The notes under the pieces were generated by a model. The model saw only the letters and a program-made list of their open reading frames with translations. It did no database searches and was not told the origin of the DNA. Below are positions 1 to 7,366 of a stretch of DNA of 64,000 nucleotides, in pieces (positions within the stretch are counted from its first letter, which is position 1; every line of letters starts with the position of its first letter). This DNA comes from an uncultured Clostridia bacterium (lineage in GTDB: Bacteria > Bacillota > Clostridia > Oscillospirales > Ruminococcaceae). The stretch lies in contig CAMVGH010000001.1 of assembly GCA_947166945.1 (NCBI GenBank), positions 1-64,000 on the forward strand. Direction: 5' to 3'. The position numbers and the translations under genes are program-made.

Positions 1-688
1 CAATGGTGCTCTTGATCTCAAAGGTGTTCTCTTCAAAATCAATATTCTCCCACTTAAGTCCAAGAATCTCAGAGCGGCGCAGACCGTAGAACAGAGTCAT
101 ATAAACTATAGGGTGAAGTTCGTGTCCCTTGAATGCCTCAAGGATCTGCTGAGCCTCTTTTGCCGTTTTATAGACCCTTTTGACCTGTTTTTTCCCTGCA
201 CCCTTTGGAATTTTTACTCCGTTTGCGGGGTTAGAGCTTATAAGTTCAAGCACATACGCATCATTAAGGCTGCTTTTGATAATAGTAGCAGACTTTTTGA
301 TGGAGGAATACGATAATCCACCGCCTGTTTTGTGATTGCCGGAGGTGTGCAAAAAGTTATAAAAGTCGGATATCACTTTAGGAGTGATGTTTTCGAGCTT
401 AAGCTTTCTTTCCTCAAAGTAAGGGAAGATATGGGCATTAGCAACCAACTCATAGGCTTCGCCTGTACTTTTGGCGATCGTATCCTTATGATCGTGAAGC
501 CATTTCCTCAGATAAGGCACAAAGAAGGTATCCTCCGGAGATCTTTCATCTTCCAGATAGGAGTACTTCTTTATGTAATCGTCGAGCTGTGCCTTAAGGA
601 ACTTTTTATTACCCTTTTCCTTCAGCCCTGTGGATATCCATTTCAGATTCTTCTCGCCGTTCACATAGTAGCATAATACGACGTACAT
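1..688 (-). CDS. Tyrosine site-specific integrase, 3' end outside window
   Basis: This strand reads an open frame for about 229 residues and runs off the left edge. It begins with an arm-type DNA-binding segment (YYVNGEKNLKWISTG), continues through a SAM-like core-binding domain around residues 55-150, and enters the catalytic domain with the family signature LFYGLRRSEILGLKW, which holds the first catalytic Arg. The His and Tyr catalytic residues would lie beyond the window. Family knowledge: such integrases move phages and conjugative elements. The ATG at 688 has no convincing ribosome binding site, and the usual first 8-10 residues seem to be missing where the gene meets the broken ABC exporter. 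The frame stays open upstream of 688 into that junction, so the true start is uncertain. Confidence 0.85.
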   Translation of the reverse strand, partial: MYVVLCYYVNGEKNLKWISTGLKEKGNKKFLKAQLDDYIKKYSYLEDERSPEDTFFVPYLRKWLHDHKDTIAKSTGEAYELVANAHIFPYFEERKLKLENITPKVISDFYNFLHTSGNHKTGGGLSYSSIKKSATIIKSSLNDAYVLELISSNPANGVKIPKGAGKKQVKRVYKTAKEAQQILEAFKGHELHPIVYMTLFYGLRRSEILGLKWENIDFEENTFEIKSTI

Positions 689-705
689 AAGGGTGATACA
701 GCCGA

Positions 706-1263
706 TCACAATAAAAACAATTTTGCTATCTTCTGCACCGCCATTATCGCGCCCGGTATCAGCGGAACGCATATCAGCAGAACGGCCGCCGACTGCACGC
801 TCACGAAGCACAGCACTCCGAACAGCGTCAGAGGTGCGAGAAAAGCGTAGAAGAACTGCGGGAGGAACTGCCTGTAGTAGGTCTCGAGCTGGTCAACGCC
901 CTCAACGGAGAGCTGCACTATCTCACTTGTTGGAACACTCTCACGGTAGCTTGTCCCGAGACGCATCAGCTTGCGGAAGATGAGCTCCCGGAGCTTCTTC
1001 TTTACCGACTTGCCTGACAGATAGCTGCACCGTTCCTGCAACCGTGAACAGACAAAACGTATCAGCAGTGAACAGACCGCGGCGGCTATTGCAAAAGTAT
1101 AATCTGCCGTACCCGCAGACCGTGTTATCATCTTATCAAGGAGGTTTGCGATACCAAAGATCATAACGATATTCGCCGCAAGCGACACCCATTGTGCCGC
1201 CGCATTTCCGAAAATATAGCGCTTGTTGTCGCCCATTTCTTTTATAAGTCTCTTTTTGATCAT
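706..1263 (-). pseudogene. CydD-like ABC exporter, truncated after the membrane domain
   Basis: The 185-residue product matches only the first half of the transmembrane domain of CydD/CydC-type ABC exporters (fused permease and ATPase, normally about 550-580 residues). There are hydrophobic helices near residues 20-45, 55-75, 130-150 and 155-172. It then stops at KIAKLFLL, where the family would continue, so the rest of the membrane domain and the whole ATPase are missing. The break lies next to the integrase, suggesting a rearrangement joined the two. The start follows a G-rich stretch and sits 20 bases after the upstream membrane-protein gene. The fragment is very unlikely to transport anything. 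Confidence 0.8.
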
Positions 1264-1283
1264 TACGTTTTGCCCCCCCTTTT

Positions 1284-1790
1284 TTATCTGTTTGCAATAT
1301 ACCAGAACAGCAATGCTTCAAGCGGCGCCATCAAGCCCATTGTGACGATATGCCGGAGCTGCTGTTTGCGGTTGTAGCCGAACTGCTGCCAGCCCGTGCA
1401 GCCTTCCGTTTCCGGAAAAAAGTGCTGAAAGAAATGTGTTTTGGTGAGCAGAAAGAAGTCAAGTCCGATTATGTCAAACGCTTTCACTCCATAGCTCATT
1501 ATCAGAAATCTGATAAGATAGTCGAAGTATGTGAAATTATTGTTCATTCCGTCAATGCCGCCGATAATGAACAGCGCAATAAATCCGAGAATAAGAACGA
1601 TGAGGATCATCATTCCGAATACACGCTTTCCGCTCATCGGCAGTGCGTCAAGTCTCGGCTGAAGAGCTTTCTGTACATCTTCCGGAAAATTCTTTGCCAG
1701 CAGTTTCGTCGGCATCGTTACTGTCGCCGACCATATCATCAGCCACAGAAGCGCCATTCCTATGAGTGTGAGGATTATCGTAACAAGCAT
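1284..1790 (-). CDS. Small integral membrane protein of unknown function
   Basis: This is a 168-residue protein with four predicted membrane helices: residues 3-23, 58-80, a weaker pair around 85-115, and 148-165. I do not recognise a named family. It starts two bases after the stop of the panE remnant and continues into the truncated CydD-like gene, so it was probably the second gene of a small operon driven from the promoter near 1980-2008. Hydrophobicity shows that it sits in the membrane; nothing shows what it does. With both neighbours broken, it may be the only intact member of this operon. Confidence 0.6.
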   Translation of the reverse strand: MLVTIILTLIGMALLWLMIWSATVTMPTKLLAKNFPEDVQKALQPRLDALPMSGKRVFGMMILIVLILGFIALFIIGGIDGMNNNFTYFDYLIRFLIMSYGVKAFDIIGLDFFLLTKTHFFQHFFPETEGCTGWQQFGYNRKQQLRHIVTMGLMAPLEALLFWYIANR

Positions 1791-1791
1791 A

Positions 1792-1934
1792 TCAGGTACC
1801 GTCCTTTGTTGTTTTCAGTTCATACGCGATCATACCGCAAACGGGCGCCGCGTTCTTTTCCGCACGCGGACAGCGCAGAGAACGTGTGCCGGATATGAGC
1901 CTATGACCCCGCAGCCGTAAACAAGTATTTTCAT
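1792..1934 (-). pseudogene. Ketopantoate reductase (panE/apbA) remnant, middle deleted
   Basis: The ATG at 1934 follows a GGAGGA ribosome binding site. It opens MKILVYGCGVIGSY, the Rossmann NADP-binding start of the 2-dehydropantoate 2-reductase family (GxGxxG, normally about 300 residues). The frame becomes unrelated after about 22 residues and stops near 1830. In another frame a C-terminus-like tail (IAYELKTTKDGT) runs to a stop at 1794-1792. Both ends of the gene therefore seem to be kept with the centre lost. The N-terminal match is strong. The tail assignment is inference from its position and its coupling to the next gene. Confidence 0.65.
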
Positions 1935-1950
1935 ACGTTGTTCCTCCGCT

Positions 1951-1966
1951 GTTAGCGAAAGCTAAC
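1951..1966. promoter_or_regulatory. Palindrome GTTAGCGAAAGCTAAC, probable operator
   Basis: GTTAGC and GCTAAC form a perfect inverted repeat around GAAA. It lies just downstream of the minus-strand -10 box and upstream of the panE remnant ribosome binding site, where a TetR- or MarR-type repressor would sit. It could also fold as an RNA hairpin. No cognate regulator is adjacent. Confidence 0.45.
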
Positions 1967-1979
1967 GGCTATATAAAAC

Positions 1980-2008
1980 AGTATAGCACATTTGTCGATG
2001 ATATGCAA
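1980..2008 (-). promoter_or_regulatory. Sigma-70-type promoter for the panE remnant operon
   Basis: On the minus strand TTGCAT (2008-2003) and TATACT (1985-1980) are separated by 17 bases. They lie about 45 bases upstream of the panE remnant start. Confidence 0.65.
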
Positions 2009-2145
2009 GCTTTTAAGAAATAAAACTTGCGGATTAATTTCGCTTTGCCGTTTTTTATTCAGGCAGCGGAAACTTCTGTTTATCAGCAAGTCCGGAAGTT
2101 ATTATACCGGATCGATAGATTGATGAATTTTCTTGTTCATAATTA

Positions 2146-2174
2146 TTGATAATTACTGCAAATTATGCTATAAT
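2146..2174 (+). promoter_or_regulatory. Sigma-70-type promoter for the ABC-2 exporter operon
   Basis: TTGATA (2146-2151), a 17-base spacer and TATAAT (2169-2174) precede the exporter ATPase gene, leaving a leader of about 50 bases. Confidence 0.7.
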
Positions 2175-2186
2175 TAATGTGTCCTC
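2174..2186. repeat. Left copy of a 13-bp inverted repeat flanking the exporter
   Basis: TTAATGTGTCCTC here recurs as its exact reverse complement at 4960-4972, beyond the third exporter gene. The pair brackets the whole three-gene unit. It could be the ends of a mobile unit, recognition sites, or coincidence. Confidence 0.35.
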
Positions 2187-2232
2187 GCAGATATAAGCAC
2201 ATTGGACTGATATTGCAGATAAGGAAAGAAAA

Positions 2233-3216
2233 ATGAGTTTTATCGAAGTAAAAAACATAAGCAAAACATTCAGGGTAAGCAAGCGCAGAAGCGGTATTCC
2301 CGGTATGCTTGCGAACCTTGTTGCGCCGAAATACGAAAAGCGCGAAGCCGTGAAGGATATCAGCTTTTCTATTGGTCAGGGTGAAATGGTGGGTTTTATC
2401 GGACCCAACGGTGCCGGAAAATCCACAACTATCAAAATGCTGTCCGGCATTCTCTTTCCCGACAGCGGCGAGATAACCTGTTCGGGAATTATACCGTATA
2501 AGCAGCGCAAAAGCTATGTGGGCAGGATAGGAGTTGTGTTCGGTCAGAAGTCGCAGCTTCAATGGGACCTGCCTGTGATAGACAGCTTTGAACTGCTGAA
2601 AGCGATATACCGCATACCCGATGATGTGTATAAGAAAAATCTCGGCAGATTTACGGAAATGCTCGATATGAGCGGCTTTATAAATCAGCCTGTCCGTCAG
2701 CTCTCGCTCGGTCAGCGTATGCGCTCGGATATAGCGGCGGCGCTTCTCCATTCCCCTGAGATAGTCTTTTTCGATGAACCGACTATCGGTGTCGATGTTG
2801 TCGGGAAGGAAGCGATACGCACTTTTATACGTGAGCTGAACGCGCAGGACAATGTGACGATGATCTTTACCACTCACGATATGCAGGATATCGAAAAGAC
2901 CTGCAAGCGCGTCATTATAATCGACAAGGGCAGCAAGGTATATGACGGGGCATTGTCAGATATCCGCGAGCGTTACAGCTCCACCCGCAGGCTCGATGTT
3001 GAGTTTATGACAGATACCGAGACAGAGCCTATAACCGGCGTGGAGACCGAGAATATAGACCCGCGGCACAAACGCTTCATTTTCGGAAAGGAAGTACATA
3101 TCAATGACCTGATGAGCCTGCTTCTGCAAAATTACAGTGTGCGTGATATAAACATATCCGAGCCGGATATAGAGAGCATCATCAGGAAAATATACAGCGG
3201 GGAGGGAACGGCGTGA
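2233..3216 (+). CDS. ABC-2 type exporter, ATP-binding subunit
   Basis: This 327-residue cytoplasmic ATPase energises an ABC-2 exporter whose two permeases follow immediately. Visible motifs are Walker A GPNGAGKST near residue 60, the signature LSLGQRMRSD near 153, Walker B IVFFDEPTIGVD near 175 and the switch His in FTTHDMQD. About 80 residues follow the ATPase core as a DUF4162-like C-terminal extension. The pairing with two about 260-residue permeases resembles the three-gene 'viologen exporter' type of ABC-2 system; the substrate here is unknown. The stop overlaps the GTG start of the next gene, so translation is coupled. Confidence 0.88.
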   Translation: MSFIEVKNISKTFRVSKRRSGIPGMLANLVAPKYEKREAVKDISFSIGQGEMVGFIGPNGAGKSTTIKMLSGILFPDSGEITCSGIIPYKQRKSYVGRIGVVFGQKSQLQWDLPVIDSFELLKAIYRIPDDVYKKNLGRFTEMLDMSGFINQPVRQLSLGQRMRSDIAAALLHSPEIVFFDEPTIGVDVVGKEAIRTFIRELNAQDNVTMIFTTHDMQDIEKTCKRVIIIDKGSKVYDGALSDIRERYSSTRRLDVEFMTDTETEPITGVETENIDPRHKRFIFGKEVHINDLMSLLLQNYSVRDINISEPDIESIIRKIYSGEGTA

Positions 3217-4001
3217 CAGCATATACGGCGTATGCCGGAAAGGCATTTCTCGGCAGGAGCGCTTACCGCTTCGATCACCTTATGAGCATACTGTCAACCG
3301 TCCTGCAATTCTTTATTTTCTACGAGATATACCGTGCATTGTACGGCGGCGTGGAACAGGTCGGCGGTATAACGATGCCGATGGTCACAACTAATTTTGT
3401 GCTGTCGCTGGGACTTGGAACCGTATGCTCGCCGGACGACTATTTTCTGCCGAACAAGATATGGGACGGAAGCATATCGACAGAACTGCTGCGCCCGATA
3501 AGCTTCAAGGGACGAATGATCGCCGAGAATGTCGGAAATTCTGCGTTCAATCTTATATTCAAATTCATTCCTGTGCTGATAACAGCCATGCTCACTACGG
3601 GAGTAAACGCTCCCGCCGATGTTCCGTGCTTTCTGCTTTTCCTCCTCAGCGCTTTACTGGGCGCCGGGGTGATGTTCTCTATAAGCTTCGCGGTCCAGAT
3701 GACCTCATTCTGGCTGGTGAATATCTGGAGCCTTATCACTATCAAGAATGTGTTTGTAAATGTGCTATCCGGTTCTATGATACCGCTGTGGTTCATGCCG
3801 GAATGGATGCAGGGCGTGCTGAATTTCACACCGTTCGCGTCTATTTACTTTACGCCGGTGCAGATATATCTCGGGCAGCTCTCCTATGGGGAAATTGCCG
3901 TAAAATGCGCGATACAGCTTGTCTGGATAATATTGATATACCTGATCGGTGATCTGTTATGGAAAAAGGGACAGCGCAAGCTCGTGGTTCAGGGGGGCTG
4001 A
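3213..4001 (+). CDS. ABC-2 type exporter permease, first subunit
   Basis: This 262-residue membrane protein starts with GTG at 3213, overlapping the ATPase stop by four bases. About six hydrophobic segments are visible (near 25-45, 55-75, 110-135, 140-165, 170-195 and 230-250), the usual number for an ABC-2 half-transporter. It should pair with the next gene product to form a heterodimeric channel powered by the upstream ATPase. The ribosome binding site is the GGAGGG inside the end of the ATPase gene. No residue pattern shows the substrate. Confidence 0.82.
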   Translation: MTAYTAYAGKAFLGRSAYRFDHLMSILSTVLQFFIFYEIYRALYGGVEQVGGITMPMVTTNFVLSLGLGTVCSPDDYFLPNKIWDGSISTELLRPISFKGRMIAENVGNSAFNLIFKFIPVLITAMLTTGVNAPADVPCFLLFLLSALLGAGVMFSISFAVQMTSFWLVNIWSLITIKNVFVNVLSGSMIPLWFMPEWMQGVLNFTPFASIYFTPVQIYLGQLSYGEIAVKCAIQLVWIILIYLIGDLLWKKGQRKLVVQGG

Positions 4002-4002
4002 A

Positions 4003-4809
4003 ATGAAAGACACTTTGCATTTAATGGCAGTATATACGAAAACAACCGCAAAGGCGTGGTTCCAGTACCGCGTCGATGCTGTGCTGAGGTCGCTTGCGGT
4101 ATTTCTGCGTGAAGCCACGGGAATTATCGTGATATGGTTCACGCTTCTGAAATTCGACACGCTGAACGGCTGGGATATATACGAAATGCTGTTTCTGTTC
4201 AGTCTGCTGTTCCTGACCTATGGAATAATGATAATCTTCTTCACGGGACTCAGGGACTTCGGAAAGACCGTCCGTGACGGCAGCTTTGACCGGTTTATAC
4301 TCCGCCCGAGGGGACTTCTGTTTCAGATAATATTCGTAAATTCCGACTGGTTCGCAGCAATCGGTCACGGAGGTCTTGGACTTGTGCTGTTCCTGCTGTC
4401 GGCGGGCAAGGTCGGCATACAATGGAATTTTTTCAACGCGGTCTATTATATTCTGACAGTTGCGGGCGGGGTGCTGATACAAGGCGCTGTCTTTTTGCTG
4501 CTTGCTGCGCTGAATATCTATCTGCTGCAAACCGACAGCTTAAAGGAGATGCTCTACTGGAATATGCGCAAATTTGCGGGCTATCCGATAAGCATTTTCA
4601 ACAGGTTCATTCAGATAATTATGATCTATGTGATGCCCTTTGCGTTCGTGAATTACTTTCCGGCGCAGTTTCTGCTGCGGAAAAGCGATATGGCGGAATA
4701 TCCGGAGATATTTATGTATCTTACACCGGTCATTGGTATTCTGATGTATCTTGCGGCATACTTGTTCTGGAGATTCAGCATACGGTTTTATAAAAGTTCG
4801 GGAAATTGA
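4003..4809 (+). CDS. ABC-2 type exporter permease, second subunit
   Basis: This 268-residue membrane protein has six predicted helices and is the second half of the exporter channel. The start is placed at the ATG at 4003, one base after the previous stop and just behind a GGGGGG purine run, rather than at an ATG 54 bases upstream inside the first permease. Motifs such as RDFGKTVRDGSFDRFILRP, in the first cytoplasmic loop, are typical of the DUF990-like permeases of this exporter group. A hairpin terminator follows directly. Confidence 0.82.
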   Translation: MKDTLHLMAVYTKTTAKAWFQYRVDAVLRSLAVFLREATGIIVIWFTLLKFDTLNGWDIYEMLFLFSLLFLTYGIMIIFFTGLRDFGKTVRDGSFDRFILRPRGLLFQIIFVNSDWFAAIGHGGLGLVLFLLSAGKVGIQWNFFNAVYYILTVAGGVLIQGAVFLLLAALNIYLLQTDSLKEMLYWNMRKFAGYPISIFNRFIQIIMIYVMPFAFVNYFPAQFLLRKSDMAEYPEIFMYLTPVIGILMYLAAYLFWRFSIRFYKSSGN

Positions 4810-4811
4810 TA

Positions 4812-4853
4812 ACAAGGCTCTGTTCCGCACTGTTCAGCGGTCCGGAGCCTTGT
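4812..4853 (+). terminator. Hairpin terminator after the exporter operon
   Basis: ACAAGGCTC and GAGCCTTGT form the outer stem around a loop containing GTTCAGCGG. There is no long T tract. The same stem and loop words occur in the hairpin at 26880-26920. Confidence 0.55.
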
Positions 4854-4906
4854 CCTGCGGTCCCGGCAGTGTATTTGCCGGAGGCATAATGTAATGATTG
4901 ACTTTT

Positions 4907-4959
4907 CTGAAAATCCGTTTTGCAGATTTTCAGTTAATAACTGCCAAAAGGCAGTTATT
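4907..4959. other. Two adjacent perfect hairpins in the intergenic region
   Basis: CTGAAAATC and GATTTTCAG pair at 4907-4933, and AATAACTGCC and GGCAGTTATT pair around AAAA at 4936-4959. No gene is seen between 4854 and 5123. These hairpins, the right inverted-repeat copy and a terminator fill the space. They may be part of a small repeat element. Confidence 0.4.
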
Positions 4960-4972
4960 GAGGACACATTAA
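4960..4972. repeat. Right copy of the 13-bp inverted repeat
   Basis: GAGGACACATTAA is the exact reverse complement of 2174-2186 and directly follows the second hairpin. Confidence 0.35.
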
Positions 4973-5053
4973 ATATCAGACGGTGTTATCCCGTGTGAAT
5001 ATTGTACCTATGAAAGAATAAGTTCAGAAAAAATAACAGACAGATCATACAGC

Positions 5054-5088
5054 AACAGCGGGCTGCCGTTTTCCGGCAACCCGCTGTT
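5054..5088. terminator. Strong hairpin, probable terminator of the methyltransferase-STAS gene
   Basis: AACAGCGGG(C)TGCCG pairs with CCGGCAACCCGCTGTT around a T-rich loop. It lies 36 bases beyond the stop of the minus-strand gene and could act in both directions. Confidence 0.6.
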
Positions 5089-5123
5089 TTGCTGTTCGTC
5101 CTTACTGTTTATGGTCTGCAAGA

Positions 5124-6413
5124 TCAGACCAGTGTTATGATCGAATCAAAGCCTGTCTGTGCAAGTATTTCCTTTATGGCATCATTGGCGCCTGAAATCG
5201 TTGCTCCCTCGGGGCAGGCCTTGTGCATGATGAGAATGACTCTGAGTCCTGCGGACGAGATATAGTCGAGTCCTGTGCAGTCAATGCTTACGGAGTTTAT
5301 CTTTTCATCTGCCGAGACCTTCTCCCAGAAAGCGAGGAGCTTTGGGGCATTGATCGAATCCACTCTGCCGGACATTCGCAGCATCAGACCGCCGTCAGCG
5401 AAGATCGCTTTTGCGTCAAAAACTTCGCTCTTTACCATAGAGGTATCGATTCCGGCAGAGCTGTCAAGAAGTGTTATTTTCCAGTAAGCGCACATGCTCA
5501 TAGCCGCTTTTATTGCTTCTGCCGCCTGTGGTTCGACATCTGACAGCGTCGCGATCTCGGGCATATTTTCGGAAATGATCAGTCTTTCTGCTTTGAGACC
5601 GTGAGCGGCGAGGAACATCATTGCCTTTTTCATACCGGATTTGACGTCGGAACGTACATCAATAACCAAAGCCTGACCGCCGACATTAAAATCGGATTTA
5701 TCATCGGCAACAGCTTTTGATTTCATCATTGTCTCCATAAACCGTTCGCCGAAAAGAGGCTGAGCGGTCAGGATATACTGAAGCGAGATCTCCGGGTCTG
5801 CGGTTATCCAGCAGCCTCCGTGTCCGGCAAGCAGTCTGGCGATGTTATCGCAGAAAACGCCTGCCTCCGAGTCGGTAAAATACATCATAAGCCCTTCGGT
5901 GGTGATACAAAGCTCACCGTCGATGCCGTCCAGTGCCTTTTCAAGAGACTCATAGTTTGTGGCATCGGCACCCGCAAAGCGCACAAGCTCACGTTTATCT
6001 TCGCTTATCAGAGATGTGATAACAGGCTCGGCCTCAGAAATTGCGGCGGGGAGGTCTATTCCGACAAAGCGGATACCTTTATTGGAAAATTCGATCGCGC
6101 GTGGAGTATATCCGCAGGGCAGATCCACTTCTGTGGGGCAGCCGCTTTTCTCTGCAAGCGCCCCCATGGTCTTATATCTTGTTTCGAGAATAATATTATT
6201 CAGCACTGCGATCTCGGGAGGAATTTCAGTGCTTTTGGAATTCTGCGCATTATCATAGGTAAGACCGAGCTTTTCGGCGATAGCGGCAGCATATCCGTTG
6301 CCGGAGACACTTAGCTGGAACACGGTCATTTTAGCGGTGTTGAAAACGGGATTTGTACGCTCCATGATATCAAAATCAACGGAGATGTTGTTAAGGTCGA
6401 AAATATTATCCAT
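5124..6413 (-). CDS. PPM/TCMP-family SAM methyltransferase fused to a C-terminal STAS domain
   Basis: The start is the ATG at 6413 behind GGAGGATC; a longer open frame upstream has no such site. Of 429 residues, about 15-315 form a leucine-carboxyl-methyltransferase/TCMP-type domain. It has NPVFNTAK near the start, a SAM-site segment VDLPCGYTPRAIEF, FVGIDLPAAI, and the family hallmark TTEGLMMYF. Residues about 335-429 form a STAS domain with the phosphorylation-loop pattern DYISSAGLRV seen in anti-anti-sigma proteins. Family knowledge: these methyltransferases act on small molecules or protein C-termini, and STAS domains switch partners when a Ser is phosphorylated. That the STAS part controls the enzyme is inference. 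A decayed paralogue lies at 16363-17006. Confidence 0.8.
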   Translation of the reverse strand: MDNIFDLNNISVDFDIMERTNPVFNTAKMTVFQLSVSGNGYAAAIAEKLGLTYDNAQNSKSTEIPPEIAVLNNIILETRYKTMGALAEKSGCPTEVDLPCGYTPRAIEFSNKGIRFVGIDLPAAISEAEPVITSLISEDKRELVRFAGADATNYESLEKALDGIDGELCITTEGLMMYFTDSEAGVFCDNIARLLAGHGGCWITADPEISLQYILTAQPLFGERFMETMMKSKAVADDKSDFNVGGQALVIDVRSDVKSGMKKAMMFLAAHGLKAERLIISENMPEIATLSDVEPQAAEAIKAAMSMCAYWKITLLDSSAGIDTSMVKSEVFDAKAIFADGGLMLRMSGRVDSINAPKLLAFWEKVSADEKINSVSIDCTGLDYISSAGLRVILIMHKACPEGATISGANDAIKEILAQTGFDSIITLV

Positions 6414-6498
6414 AAGATCCTCCTTCAGGGCGAAAAGCATGGTCGGCACCGGGCTGATCATCATTGCGTATATATTTTGCTGCTCGAAGTATATGTAC

Positions 6499-6527
6499 AT
6501 TATACACAAATAATACGTATTTGTCAA
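6499..6527 (-). promoter_or_regulatory. Perfect consensus promoter for the methyltransferase-STAS gene
   Basis: On the minus strand TTGACA (6527-6522) and TATAAT (6504-6499) are separated by exactly 17 bases. The leader to the ATG at 6413 is about 80 bases. Confidence 0.8.
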
Positions 6528-6559
6528 CTGATTTCTGTCGGTTCCGTTTGGTTTATCTC

Positions 6560-6588
6560 TTGACATTGTTGTGTAAAAGTGATATAAT
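6560..6588 (+). promoter_or_regulatory. Perfect consensus promoter for the LolD/FtsX-type ABC operon
   Basis: TTGACA (6560-6565), 17 bases, and TATAAT (6583-6588). It is divergent from the equally perfect minus-strand promoter 33 bases away. Confidence 0.85.
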
Positions 6589-6595
6589 GTCAACT

Positions 6596-6613
6596 GGTTA
6601 GTTGCAACTAACC
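6596..6613. promoter_or_regulatory. 18-bp perfect palindrome, probable MarR-type operator
   Basis: GGTTAGTTGCAACTAACC lies at the expected transcription start of the ABC operon, 7 bases after the -10 box. Palindromes with a TTAGTTGCAACTAA core are, from memory, typical of MarR-family repressors of exporters. No such regulator is in the window. Such strong promoters are plausible only if repressed, which fits an operator here. Confidence 0.65.
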
Positions 6614-6637
6614 GTATAGAAGAAAAGGAGAAGAGTT

Positions 6638-7354
6638 ATGAGCGAGAACGAAAGAAAATTTCTCGAAGTACGGGAACTGAAAAAGAGCTTCGGAAGCGGG
6701 GATACGAAACAGGATGTACTCAAAGGCATTGACTTCACAGTCGGCAAAGGAGAGTTCTGTGTATTGCTCGGCCCGTCGGGTTCGGGTAAATCCACCCTGC
6801 TCAACATACTCGGAGGGATCGACAGCGCAGACGCCGGAGAGATCTACATAAACGGCGACAAGCTCGCCGATATGGACGAGAAAAATCTTACCAGATACCG
6901 CAGAAAGCACCTCGGATATGTATTCCAGATGTATAATCTGATACCTAATCTTAATGTCAAGGAAAACATCGAGACGGGAGCTTATCTGTCCGATGCCCCT
7001 CTTGATACGGACGAACTGCTTAATACGCTCGGACTTTATGAACACCGCCACAAGCTGCCGAATCAGCTGTCCGGCGGACAGCAGCAGCGTGTTTCCATAG
7101 GCAGGGCGATCGTGAAAAATCCCGATATCCTGCTTTGTGATGAGCCTACCGGCGCTCTCGACTACACAACGTCAAAAGAGATACTGCGTCTTATTGAAGA
7201 AGTAAATCAAAAGTACGGCAATACTGTTATCATGGTAACGCATAATGAGGCAATACGTCTTATGGCGGATCACGTTATAAAGCTGCGTGACGGAAAGATA
7301 CGCCACGACGACATAAACACGCAGAAAATGACTGCCGACGAGCTGGAATGGTAA
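6638..7354 (+). CDS. ABC transporter ATP-binding protein, LolD/MacB type
   Basis: This 238-residue ATPase is of the class that partners FtsX-like permeases. Motifs are Walker A GPSGSGKST near residue 46, Q-loop VFQMYNLIPNL, signature LSGGQQQRVSIGRA near 146, Walker B ILLCDEPTGALD and the His loop MVTHNEAIR. It starts behind AAGGAG downstream of a consensus promoter and palindromic operator and is followed after 12 bases by its permease. Family knowledge: such pairs resist antimicrobial peptides or move lipids by mechanotransmission. The substrate here is not shown by the sequence. Confidence 0.9.
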   Translation: MSENERKFLEVRELKKSFGSGDTKQDVLKGIDFTVGKGEFCVLLGPSGSGKSTLLNILGGIDSADAGEIYINGDKLADMDEKNLTRYRRKHLGYVFQMYNLIPNLNVKENIETGAYLSDAPLDTDELLNTLGLYEHRHKLPNQLSGGQQQRVSIGRAIVKNPDILLCDEPTGALDYTTSKEILRLIEEVNQKYGNTVIMVTHNEAIRLMADHVIKLRDGKIRHDDINTQKMTADELEW

Positions 7355-7366
7355 GGAGGCAGGAAA

